From NCBI RefSeq assembly GCF_009604375.1, contig NZ_WEGH01000007.1:222095-286094 (forward strand): a DNA stretch of 64,000 nt. The letters run 5' to 3'. The stretch is from Actinomadura macrotermitis (GTDB lineage Bacteria; Actinomycetota; Actinomycetes; Streptosporangiales; Streptosporangiaceae). Each line of letters begins with the position of its first letter. Position 1 is the first letter of the stretch. The translations under genes were made by a program, and so were the position numbers. This document shows positions 8,230 to 15,993 of the stretch, piece by piece. The notes under the pieces were generated by a model. That model was given only the letters and a program-made list of their open reading frames with translations. It was not told the origin of the DNA and searched no databases.

Positions 8230-9381
8230 ATGGACATCCGCGCACTGACCCTTGACGACTATGAGCCCACCCGTGCCGTGCTCGCCCAGGCGTTCGGTGC
8301 CATCACCGACGCCGACTGGGAGCGATCCGTCCGCGGCGCCCGGCCGCTTCTGGAGACCGGCCGCCTGTTCGGCGCCTATGAGGACGGCCGGCTGGTCGCC
8401 ACCGCGCGGCTGCACGACATGGGGCAGTGGTGGCACGGCCGCCGGGTGTCGATGGGCGGTGTGGGCGGGGTCGCGGTGGTGCCCGAGGCGCGCGGGCGGG
8501 GGCTCGGCCGGGCGCTGATGACCGAGGTGCTGCGCCGCTGCGCGGACTTCGGCCATGCGGTGTCGATGCTGTATCCGGCGACCACTCCGCTCTACCGCTC
8601 GCTCGGCTGGGAGCACGCGGGTTCCAGGGACGAGGTGGAGCTGCGCACGGAGTTCCTGCGGGTCGCCCGCGCTGAGACGGCGGTGCCGGTGCGCCGGGCC
8701 GGGCCGGATGACGCGGCCGAGGTCGCGGCGACGCTGCGCCGGATCCACGAGGCCGCCGGGGACTGCGGTGCGGTCGACCGGAGCGAGGAGTCCTGGCGCC
8801 CGGCCCTCGACGACAGGGGTTTCCACTACCTGGCCGAGGACGGCTTCCTGTCCTACGGCTGGGACGAGGGGAACACCGCGCTGGTGGTGGCCAGGCTGGT
8901 CGGGGCCTCGGCGGCGACGGTGCGGGCGCTGTGGGCGGTCGTCGGCTCGGGCTCGTCCACCGCCGAGACGGTGCGGGCGATCGTCGCACCGCACGATCCC
9001 GTCCTCTGGACGCTCCGCGAGCGGGAGAGCGAGCGGCTGACGCGCACCCGCTGGATGCTGCGCGTGGTGGACGCACCGGCGGCGATCGAGGCGCGCGGCT
9101 ACCCGGCGGGCGTCACCGCCGAGGTCCCGCTGGAGGTCGAGGACCCGCAGGTGCCCGCCAACGCCGGGTCCTGGACGCTGGTGGTCAAGGACGGCGAGGG
9201 GCGCCTGGAGCGTTCCGCCGGGCACGCGGGGGCCGTCCGGCTGGGCCCGCGGGGGCTGGCGGCGCTGTACTCGGGCGTCCCGGTGGCCACGCTGCGCCGC
9301 GCGGGCCTGCTCGCGGGCGGTGACACCGGCGCGCTCGGCGCGGCGTTCGCGGCGGAGCCCTACGCGCTCGACTTCTTCTGA
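8230..9381 (+). CDS. GNAT family N-acetyltransferase, Eis-like
   Basis: 383 residues. The N-terminal GNAT domain has the acetyl-CoA loop in VAVVPEARGRGLGRALM (about residues 78-94) and a conserved tyrosine in TPLYRSLGWE. A second degenerate GNAT domain and a C-terminal sterol-carrier-like domain follow, the three-part layout of Eis aminoglycoside/lysine acetyltransferases. The protein ends in phenylalanine (ALDFF), matching the Eis family, where the C-terminal carboxylate is catalytic. TAACGT at 8218-8223 ends six bases before the ATG, so the message may be leaderless. Substrate cannot be read from sequence. Confidence 0.85.
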   Translation: MDIRALTLDDYEPTRAVLAQAFGAITDADWERSVRGARPLLETGRLFGAYEDGRLVATARLHDMGQWWHGRRVSMGGVGGVAVVPEARGRGLGRALMTEVLRRCADFGHAVSMLYPATTPLYRSLGWEHAGSRDEVELRTEFLRVARAETAVPVRRAGPDDAAEVAATLRRIHEAAGDCGAVDRSEESWRPALDDRGFHYLAEDGFLSYGWDEGNTALVVARLVGASAATVRALWAVVGSGSSTAETVRAIVAPHDPVLWTLRERESERLTRTRWMLRVVDAPAAIEARGYPAGVTAEVPLEVEDPQVPANAGSWTLVVKDGEGRLERSAGHAGAVRLGPRGLAALYSGVPVATLRRAGLLAGGDTGALGAAFAAEPYALDFF

Positions 9382-9463
9382 CCCGGCCCGCCGGGGGGGG
9401 GGAGGATGGGGGCGGGGTCCGATAGCGTGGCCGCTGACCGAACAGATGATCGAAGGAGCGGCC

Positions 9464-9997
9464 GTGCGGGTGATGGGCGTGGACCCCGGGCTCACCCGGT
9501 GCGGGGTGGGCGTGGTCGAGGGGGCGCCGGGCAAGCCGCTGCGCCTGGTCCACGTCTCGGTGGTGCGGACCAGCCCGGACGCGCCGATCGCCGAGCGGCT
9601 GCTCGGCGTGGCGCAGGGCCTGGAGGCGCTGCTGGACGAGCTGAGGCCCGACGCGGTCGCGGTCGAGCGGGTGTTCGCCCAGCACAACGTGCGCACGGTG
9701 ATGGGCACCGCGCAGGCGGCGGGCGTGGCGATGCTGGCGGCGGCCCGGCGCGGCCTGCCGGTGGCCATGCACACCCCGAGCGAGGCCAAGGCGGCGGTGA
9801 CCGGGAACGGGCGCGCCGACAAGGCGCAGGTGACGATGATGGTGACCCGGCTGCTGCGGCTGGAGACGGCGCCGAAGCCGGCCGACGCCGCGGACGCCCT
9901 CGCGCTGGCGATCTGCCATGTGTGGCGGGGCGGCGCGCAGGCGCGGCTGGAGTCGGCGCGGCTGGGCGCCAGGAGCAGGGGAGGGAACGGGCAGTGA
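9464..9997 (+). CDS. ruvC: Holliday junction resolvase RuvC
   Basis: 177-residue endonuclease that cuts four-way junctions symmetrically. All four acidic residues of the active site can be placed: Asp7 (GVDPGLT), Glu68 (AVERVF), Asp141 and Asp144 (PADAADALALAICH). GTG 9464 has GAAGGAG five bases upstream; longer in-frame starts run back into the GNAT gene and lack the family N-terminus. It overlaps ruvA by four bases (GTGA). Confidence 0.96.
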   Translation: MRVMGVDPGLTRCGVGVVEGAPGKPLRLVHVSVVRTSPDAPIAERLLGVAQGLEALLDELRPDAVAVERVFAQHNVRTVMGTAQAAGVAMLAAARRGLPVAMHTPSEAKAAVTGNGRADKAQVTMMVTRLLRLETAPKPADAADALALAICHVWRGGAQARLESARLGARSRGGNGQ

Positions 9998-10596
9998 TCG
10001 CCTTCGTCAGCGGCCGGGTCGCCGCGAGCGGCCCGGAGGGGGCCGTGATCGACGTGGGGGGCGTCGGGTACGCGGTGCAGTGCACCCCGGCGACGCTCGC
10101 GGGGCTGCGGGTCGGCGAGCAGGCCCAGGTGCCGACGTCGCTGATCGTGCGCGAGGACTCGATGACGCTGTTCGGGTTCGCCGACGACGACGAGCGGCAG
10201 GTGTTCGAGCTGCTGCAGACCGCGAGCGGCGTCGGCCCCCGCCTCGCCCTGGCGATGCTGGCGGTGCACACCCCGAACGCGCTGCGCCACGCGGTCGCGG
10301 CCGAGGACCTGAACGCCCTGGTCAAGGTGCCCGGCATCGGCAAGAAGGGCGCGCAGCGCATCGTGCTGGAGCTGAAGGACCGCCTCGGCGGCCCCATCGG
10401 CGACGCCCCGGACGCGCGCGTCCCGGCCCGCGCGGCCGCCTGGCGCGACCAGGTGCAGGCGGGCCTGGTCAACCTCGGCTGGTCGGCGCGCGACGCCGAC
10501 GCCGCCGTGGACGCCGTCGCCGCCGACCTGGAGGGCGCCGACGTGCCGCCGGTGCCGGTCCTGCTGAAGGCCGCCCTGAAGAAGCTGTCGCGATGA
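9994..10596 (+). CDS. ruvA: Holliday junction branch migration protein RuvA
   Basis: 200 residues. RuvA binds the four-way junction as a tetramer and loads RuvB. The N-terminal OB fold begins MIAFVSGRVA; the two helix-hairpin-helix motifs include ASGVGPRLALAML and VPGIGKKGAQRIVLELKDRL; the C-terminal RuvB-contact domain (NLGWSARDADAAV) is complete. Start GTG 9994 overlaps ruvC, and the stop overlaps the ruvB ATG, giving a tightly coupled ruvCAB operon. Confidence 0.96.
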   Translation: MIAFVSGRVAASGPEGAVIDVGGVGYAVQCTPATLAGLRVGEQAQVPTSLIVREDSMTLFGFADDDERQVFELLQTASGVGPRLALAMLAVHTPNALRHAVAAEDLNALVKVPGIGKKGAQRIVLELKDRLGGPIGDAPDARVPARAAAWRDQVQAGLVNLGWSARDADAAVDAVAADLEGADVPPVPVLLKAALKKLSR

Positions 10597-11672
10597 GCGA
10601 CTACGAGGAACGGTACGAGGAGCGGCTGGTCTCCGCCGACGCGGCCGGTTCGGAGGAGCAGGTCATCGAGGCCGCGCTGCGGCCCAAGCAGCTGGACGAC
10701 TTCGTCGGGCAGGACCGCGTCCGCGAGCAGTTGTCGCTGGTGCTGCACAGCGCGCTGCGGCGGGGCCGCACGCCCGACCACGTGCTGCTGTCGGGCGGCC
10801 CGGGGCTCGGCAAGACCACCCTCGCGATGATCATCGCGGCGGAGCTGGAGCAGCCGCTGCGCATCTCCTCGGGCCCGGCGATCGAGCGGGCCGGGGACCT
10901 GGCGGCGATCTTGTCCACGCTCTCCGAGGGGGAGGTGCTGTTCCTGGACGAGATCCACCGGATGGCCCGTCCCGCCGAGGAGATGCTCTACATGGCGATG
11001 GAGGACTTCCGGGTCGACGTCGTGGTGGGCAAGGGCCCGGGCGCGACCGCGATCCCGCTGGACATCGCCCCGTTCACCCTGGTCGGTGCGACGACGCGGG
11101 CCGGGATGCTGCCCGGGCCGCTGCGCGACCGGTTCGGGTTCGTGGCGCACATGGACTTCTACGGCCCGGCCGAGCTGGAGGTCATCATCAAGCGGTCCGC
11201 GCGGCTGCTGGACGTGCGCATCGCAGACGATGCCGCGGCCGAGGTCGCGGGCCGGTCCCGGGGCACCCCCCGCATCGCCAACCGGCTGCTGCGCCGGGTC
11301 CGCGACTTCGCCGAGGTGCGCACCGGCGGCGAGGTCACGCTGGAGTCGGCGCGCGAGGCGCTCAGCCTGTACGAGGTGGACGAGCGCGGCCTGGACCGGC
11401 TGGACCGGGCGGTGCTGAACGCGCTGCTGCGCAAGTTCGGCGGCGGCCCGGTCGGGCTGTCCACGCTCGCGGTGTCGGTGGGGGAGGAGCCCGAGACGGT
11501 CGAGGTCGTCGCCGAGCCGTTCCTGGTCCGCCAGGGGCTGCTGGCGCGCACCCCGCGCGGCCGGATCGCGACCCCGGCGGCCTGGGCGCATCTCGGCCTG
11601 CCGGTGCCGCCGACCGCGCCGCTCGCCGGCACCCTCTTCGAGGTGGGGGACGATCCCGGCGAAACGGGATAG
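10593..11672 (+). CDS. ruvB: Holliday junction branch migration ATPase RuvB
   Basis: 359-residue AAA+ motor. Walker A is GGPGLGKTT (68-76), Walker B LFLDE (116-120), sensor 1 GATTRAG, arginine finger region LPGPLRDRFG, and a C-terminal winged helix ends the protein. Start ATG 10593 overlaps the ruvA stop (ATGA). It is the last gene of ruvCAB; a new promoter lies in the following 178-base gap before yajC. Confidence 0.97.
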   Translation: MSDYEERYEERLVSADAAGSEEQVIEAALRPKQLDDFVGQDRVREQLSLVLHSALRRGRTPDHVLLSGGPGLGKTTLAMIIAAELEQPLRISSGPAIERAGDLAAILSTLSEGEVLFLDEIHRMARPAEEMLYMAMEDFRVDVVVGKGPGATAIPLDIAPFTLVGATTRAGMLPGPLRDRFGFVAHMDFYGPAELEVIIKRSARLLDVRIADDAAAEVAGRSRGTPRIANRLLRRVRDFAEVRTGGEVTLESAREALSLYEVDERGLDRLDRAVLNALLRKFGGGPVGLSTLAVSVGEEPETVEVVAEPFLVRQGLLARTPRGRIATPAAWAHLGLPVPPTAPLAGTLFEVGDDPGETG

Positions 11673-11726
11673 GTGATCATCCGGTAACGGGTTGGGAACC
11701 TTCCGGGACCGTCGCTCGTCACGTCG

Positions 11727-11755
11727 TTGCCGGGGTCTGGCGTACTCTCTAGACT
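11727..11755 (+). promoter_or_regulatory. SigA-type promoter for yajC-secD-secF
   Basis: TTGCCG (11727-11732) and TAGACT (11750-11755) with a 17-base spacer, about 95 bases before yajC. Good match to actinomycete vegetative promoters. Confidence 0.6.
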
Positions 11756-11850
11756 CCGGGACTTGGTCACCGGTTCCAGCCGACTGCCCAGTGGGGCGAG
11801 GCCGATTTCGGCGACAGGCTGGGCAAACCACATCGGAAGGACGCCCTGTT

Positions 11851-12306
11851 ATGGGCAGCGACATGATTATTGCGGCATCCAATTCGGGCGGCGGCAGCCC
11901 CATGACCCTGCTGATGCTGCTCGCAGTGCCGTTGGTGTTCTATTTTCTGCTGATCCGCCCGCAGAGCAAGCGGCGCAAGGAGCAGCTGAACATGCAGAGC
12001 TCGGTCGAGCCCGGCGCCAAGGTGATCACCACCGCCGGCATGCACGCCACCGTGGTCGAGGTCGACGACGACGGCGTGCTGCTGGAGATCGCCCCCGGCG
12101 TGCAGGCCCGCTTCCTCAAGCAGGCCGTCATGCAGGTGGTCAAGGACGACGTGGCCGACGATGAGATCGACGACGACGACGTCGCCGAGGACGGCGAGCC
12201 CGCCGGCGAGCGGGTCGAGCTGACCAAGGACGACGCCAAGGACGCTGCCGGCGAGGCCCCCGAGCCCGTCTCCACGGCCAAGGCCGCGGACAAGCCCTCG
12301 GCCTGA
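11851..12306 (+). CDS. yajC: Preprotein translocase auxiliary subunit YajC
   Basis: 151 residues with one N-terminal membrane helix (about 17-33, ending FYFLLIRPQSKRRKE, the family signature) and the small cytoplasmic domain containing PGAKVITTAGMHATV. The acidic C-terminal tail beyond about residue 100 is longer than in E. coli YajC, as in many actinobacteria. YajC associates with SecDF and SecYEG at the membrane. ATG 11851 is preceded by GGAAGGA. secD follows 50 bases later. Confidence 0.93.
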   Translation: MGSDMIIAASNSGGGSPMTLLMLLAVPLVFYFLLIRPQSKRRKEQLNMQSSVEPGAKVITTAGMHATVVEVDDDGVLLEIAPGVQARFLKQAVMQVVKDDVADDEIDDDDVAEDGEPAGERVELTKDDAKDAAGEAPEPVSTAKAADKPSA

Positions 12307-12356
12307 TCCGAGGCTCGACCGGCAACGACACTCCAAGACGGGAAGTATGACGACCA

Positions 12357-14132
12357 GTGGCTCCGCCTCGTAGCAATGTTCCCAGGCCCGGGCGCACGCT
12401 CTTCGCGCTCTTCGCGGTGCTGGCCGTTCTGACCGGTGTGATGTTCCTGCAGGGCCAGACGACCCCGAAACTCGGGCTCGATCTCGCCGGCGGGACGACG
12501 GTGACGCTCACCGCCAAGACCGAGAACGGCAAGAACCCGCCGGCCACCCAGATGGACCAGGCCGTCAAGATCATGACCAAGCGGGTCAACGGTCTGGGCG
12601 TCGCCGAGGCCGAGGTGGCCAAGCAGGGCAGCAACAACATCGTGGTGAACGTGCCCGGTGAGGGGCAGGGCCGCGTCGTCCAGCTCATCGGCACCACGGC
12701 CAGGCTGCAGTTCCGCCAGGTGTTCGCGGTGACCGACGGCAAGCCGACCACGGTGCCCTCGCCGTCGCCGAGCCCGAGCGGCAAGGACGGCAAGGACAAG
12801 GGCGCCAAGCCGTCGGCGTCCTCGACGCCGTCGCCGCGGTCCTCGGCCCAGCCGTCGGCCTCGCCGTCGCCGCGCGGCCGCGCGCTGTCGCAGGCGCTGA
12901 CCGCGCCGTCGCCGAGCCCGTCGGCCTCGGCCAAGCCGTCGCCGCAGGCCTCGGTGCCGCCGATCACGCCGCAGCCCGACGGCGGCCTGTCCGCGATCAA
13001 GGACAAGGCGGTGCTGGAGCAGTTCGCCAAGCTGGACTGCTACCACGGCGACCGGCGCGTGCCCGGCGCCAACGACCCGAACCGCCAGTGGGTCGCCGCG
13101 TGCGACGAGAAGGCCGAGAAGGGGCAGATCGGCAAGTACATCCTCGGCCCGGTGCGGGTGGACGGCAAGAACGTCACCAGCGCCGACGCGATGCCGCCGA
13201 ACGCCCAGCAGGCCTCGGCGAGCTGGTCGGTCGGGCTGAAGTTCGACGGCAAGGGCGCCAAGGACTTCGGCGCGGTGACCACCGAGGCCTCCCAGGCCTA
13301 CCAGGCGAGCCCGAACTCGCCGCAGGCGCAGGTCGCGATCGTGCTGGACGGCCAGGTGGTGTCGGCGCCGAGCATCAGCCGCGGCGCGATCACCGGCGGC
13401 TCCGCCAGCATCGACGGCCCGCCCGAAAGCTTCGACCAGGCCTACGCCACCAACCTCGCCAACGTGCTGAAGTACGGCGCGCTGCCGCTGGAGTTCAAGC
13501 AGAGCTCCATCGACGAGGTGTCCTCCACCCTCGGCACCGACCAGCTGCGCGGCGGCCTGATCGCCGGCGGGATCGGCCTCGCCCTGGTCGTGCTGTACTG
13601 CCTGCTGTACTACCGGGGCCTCGGCCTGGTGGCGGTGTCCAGCCTGGTGGTCGCGGCCGGCATCACCTACCTGTCGGTGGTGATCCTCGGCGAGAACATG
13701 GGCTTCCGGCTCTCGCTGGCGCACATCATCGGCCTCATCGTGTCCATCGGCATCACCGCCGACTCCTTCATCGTGTACTTCGAGCGGCTCCGTGACGAGC
13801 TGCGGGCGGGCCGCCGGCTGCGGCCCTCGGTCGAGGTGGCGTGGAAGCGGGCGCGGCGCACCATCCTGGTCGCCGACGCGGTGACCTTCATCGCGGCGCT
13901 GGTGCTGTTCTTCCTCGCCGTCGGCGGCGTCAAGGGCTTCGCGTTCGCGATGGGCCTGACCACCCTGATCGACGTCGTGGTGGTCTTCTTCTTCACCAAG
14001 CCGCTGGTCGCGCTGCTGGCGCGGACCGACTTCTTCGGCCGGGGCCACCCGCTGTCGGGCCTGGACCCGAGGAAGCTGCACAAGGAGCCGGCGCCCGTCG
14101 CCACCGCCCGTCCGAAGAGCCAGGAGGCGTGA
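12357..14132 (+). CDS. secD: Protein translocase subunit SecD
   Basis: 591 residues. A first membrane helix (about 13-32) is followed by the DLAGGTTVTL start of the large periplasmic-side domain; a Ser/Pro/Lys-rich low-complexity insert spans about residues 131-207; then the P1 domain ends and five membrane helices follow, including the D-x-F/Y motif region ADSFIVYFERLRDE and PLVALLART at the end. SecDF uses proton flow to pull exported proteins outward. GTG 12357 is the only in-frame start giving a proper N-terminus; an ATG ten bases earlier is out of frame and stops after eight codons. The insert length is within what some actinomycetes show. Confidence 0.94.
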   Translation: MAPPRSNVPRPGRTLFALFAVLAVLTGVMFLQGQTTPKLGLDLAGGTTVTLTAKTENGKNPPATQMDQAVKIMTKRVNGLGVAEAEVAKQGSNNIVVNVPGEGQGRVVQLIGTTARLQFRQVFAVTDGKPTTVPSPSPSPSGKDGKDKGAKPSASSTPSPRSSAQPSASPSPRGRALSQALTAPSPSPSASAKPSPQASVPPITPQPDGGLSAIKDKAVLEQFAKLDCYHGDRRVPGANDPNRQWVAACDEKAEKGQIGKYILGPVRVDGKNVTSADAMPPNAQQASASWSVGLKFDGKGAKDFGAVTTEASQAYQASPNSPQAQVAIVLDGQVVSAPSISRGAITGGSASIDGPPESFDQAYATNLANVLKYGALPLEFKQSSIDEVSSTLGTDQLRGGLIAGGIGLALVVLYCLLYYRGLGLVAVSSLVVAAGITYLSVVILGENMGFRLSLAHIIGLIVSIGITADSFIVYFERLRDELRAGRRLRPSVEVAWKRARRTILVADAVTFIAALVLFFLAVGGVKGFAFAMGLTTLIDVVVVFFFTKPLVALLARTDFFGRGHPLSGLDPRKLHKEPAPVATARPKSQEA

Positions 14133-14134
14133 CC

Positions 14135-15283
14135 ATGGGCCTGCGCGCAGCCCTTTCCCGGATCTACCGGGGCGAGATCAGCGCCGACATCGTCGGCAAG
14201 CCCAAGATCTGGTACTCCATCTCGGGCCTGCTGCTGGTGTTCTCCATCGCCGGCCTGCTCATCCAGGGCATGAACTTCGGCGTGGAGTTCAAGGGCGGCT
14301 CGGTCTTCACCTTCAAGGCCGGCGGCCAGTCCATCGAGCAGGTGCGCGGCGCGGTCACCGGCGCCGGCCCGCACCAGGCGATCGTGCAGAAGGCGGGCGG
14401 CGACTGGCGCGTCACCACCGAGAGCCTGGAGTCGCCCGAGGTCACCAAGGTCAAGGAGAACATCGCCAAGGAGCTGAAGGTGCCGGCCGACAAGGTCAGC
14501 ACCCAGGTCGTCGGCGCCTCCTGGGGCGGTGAGATCCAGAACAAGGCCTGGCAGGCGCTGATCGTCTTCATGGTCCTGATCGTCGCCTACCTGTCGGTCG
14601 CCTTCGAGTGGCGGATGGCGGTGGCGGCGATGGTCGCGCTGCTGCACGACCTGGTCATCACCGCCGGCGTGTACGCCTGGTCGGGCTTCGAGGTCACCCC
14701 GGCGACGCTGCTGGGCTTCCTCACCATCCTCGGCTACTCGCTGTACGACGCGGTCGTGGTGTTCGACATGATCAAGGAGGTCACCAGGCCGCTGACCCCG
14801 ACCTCCAAGATCACCTACAGCGAGGCGGCCAACCAGGCGCTCAGCAGCACGCTGATCCGCTCGCTGAACACCTCGCTGGTCGCGATCCTGCCGGTCGGCG
14901 CGATCTTGTTCATCGGCACCACGCTGTTCGGCGCGGGCACGCTGAAGGACCTGTCGCTGTCGCTGTTCGTCGGCATGATCGTCGGTACCTACTCCTCGAT
15001 CTGCGTGGCCACGCCGCTGCTGGTGCAGCTGAAGGAGCGCGAGCCGCGCTACCGCGAGCTGCGGGCCAACATCGCGCGCCGCGAGGCCAGCGCCAAGCGG
15101 CAGGCCAAGTCCGCCAAGGCGGCCTCGGCCGTGGACGAGGTGGACGACGAGCCCGCGCCCGCCGCCGGCGACGACGCCTCCCAGGAGGGCGTCCCGGCCG
15201 GGGTGACCGTCCGCAAGGTCGTCCAGCAGGGGTCGCGCAACCAGCCCAAGAAGGGCACCCGGACGCAGCGCCGCAACAAGTAG
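14135..15283 (+). CDS. secF: Protein translocase subunit SecF
   Basis: 382 residues, six membrane helices. The periplasmic segment begins GMNFGVEFKGGS; the conserved membrane motifs LHDLVITAGVY, GYSLYDAVVVFD and SLNTSLVAILPV are intact. The C-terminal 70 residues form a charged cytoplasmic tail. ATG 14135 follows the secD stop by two bases with AGGAGG upstream. Forms a complex with SecD and YajC. Confidence 0.95.
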   Translation: MGLRAALSRIYRGEISADIVGKPKIWYSISGLLLVFSIAGLLIQGMNFGVEFKGGSVFTFKAGGQSIEQVRGAVTGAGPHQAIVQKAGGDWRVTTESLESPEVTKVKENIAKELKVPADKVSTQVVGASWGGEIQNKAWQALIVFMVLIVAYLSVAFEWRMAVAAMVALLHDLVITAGVYAWSGFEVTPATLLGFLTILGYSLYDAVVVFDMIKEVTRPLTPTSKITYSEAANQALSSTLIRSLNTSLVAILPVGAILFIGTTLFGAGTLKDLSLSLFVGMIVGTYSSICVATPLLVQLKEREPRYRELRANIARREASAKRQAKSAKAASAVDEVDDEPAPAAGDDASQEGVPAGVTVRKVVQQGSRNQPKKGTRTQRRNK

Positions 15284-15303
15284 TCCCCGTACGAGATCAC
15301 CGG

Positions 15304-15339
15304 CGGCCGTGCCCACCCCCCTGCGGGCGGGCACGGCCG
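15304..15339 (+). terminator. Stem-loop between secF and apt
   Basis: An 11-base-pair perfect stem (15304-15314 with 15329-15339) with a 14-base loop, without a T tract. It may end secDF transcription or act as a processing structure before apt. Confidence 0.45.
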
Positions 15340-15363
15340 TCGTCATGAGCACAGGAGGAACCA

Positions 15364-15888
15364 GTGGACCTCGACAGGCTGATCCAGGACCGGATCCGCG
15401 ACGTTCCCGACTACCCCAAGCCCGGGGTGCTGTTCAAGGACATCACGCCGCTGCTGGCCGACCACGTGGCGTTCGCCGGCGTGGTGGACGCCATCGTCGC
15501 CCACCACGGCCGCGGCACCGTCGACAAGATCGTCGGGATCGAGGCGCGCGGGTTCATCCTGGCCGCCCCGGTCGCCTACCACTTCGGCGCGGGCTTCGTC
15601 CCGGTGCGGAAAAAGGGAAAGCTGCCCGCGGCCACCATCGAGGAGAACTATGATCTCGAGTACGGGACCGAGACCATCCAGATGCACACCGACGCGTTCG
15701 CGCCCGGTGAGCGGGTGCTGATCGTCGACGACGTGCTGGCCACCGGCGGCACCGCCCGCGCGGCGGCCGAGCTGGTGCGGCGCGGCGGCGGCGAGGTCGC
15801 CGGGCTGTCGGTGCTGATGGAGCTGACGTTCCTGGACGGCCGCGCCAAGCTGGGGGATCTGGACGTCCATTCCCTGGTCAAGGTCTAG
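15364..15888 (+). CDS. apt: Adenine phosphoribosyltransferase
   Basis: 174 residues. Converts adenine and PRPP to AMP (purine salvage). The PRPP-binding loop is VLIVDDVLATGGTA; the N-terminal DYPKPGVLFKDITPL and the flexible-loop KKGKLPAATIEENYDLEYG are typical. GTG 15364 has AGGAGG five bases upstream. Located between secF and rel as in Streptomyces and Mycobacterium. Confidence 0.95.
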   Translation: MDLDRLIQDRIRDVPDYPKPGVLFKDITPLLADHVAFAGVVDAIVAHHGRGTVDKIVGIEARGFILAAPVAYHFGAGFVPVRKKGKLPAATIEENYDLEYGTETIQMHTDAFAPGERVLIVDDVLATGGTARAAAELVRRGGGEVAGLSVLMELTFLDGRAKLGDLDVHSLVKV

Positions 15889-15993
15889 TGCCGAAAGGCC
15901 GCCGGATAGACTGGCGGAATCGGCGGTCCGGCGGGGACGGGCGCTCCCCGCGGGACGACCAAGGGCCGCGCCCGCATGCGCTAAGGAGGCTGG

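Noticed and set aside
12347..12373. Eight-codon ATG frame just before secD
   Set aside because: GGAAG touches the ATG with no spacing, so initiation is unlikely; chance frame.
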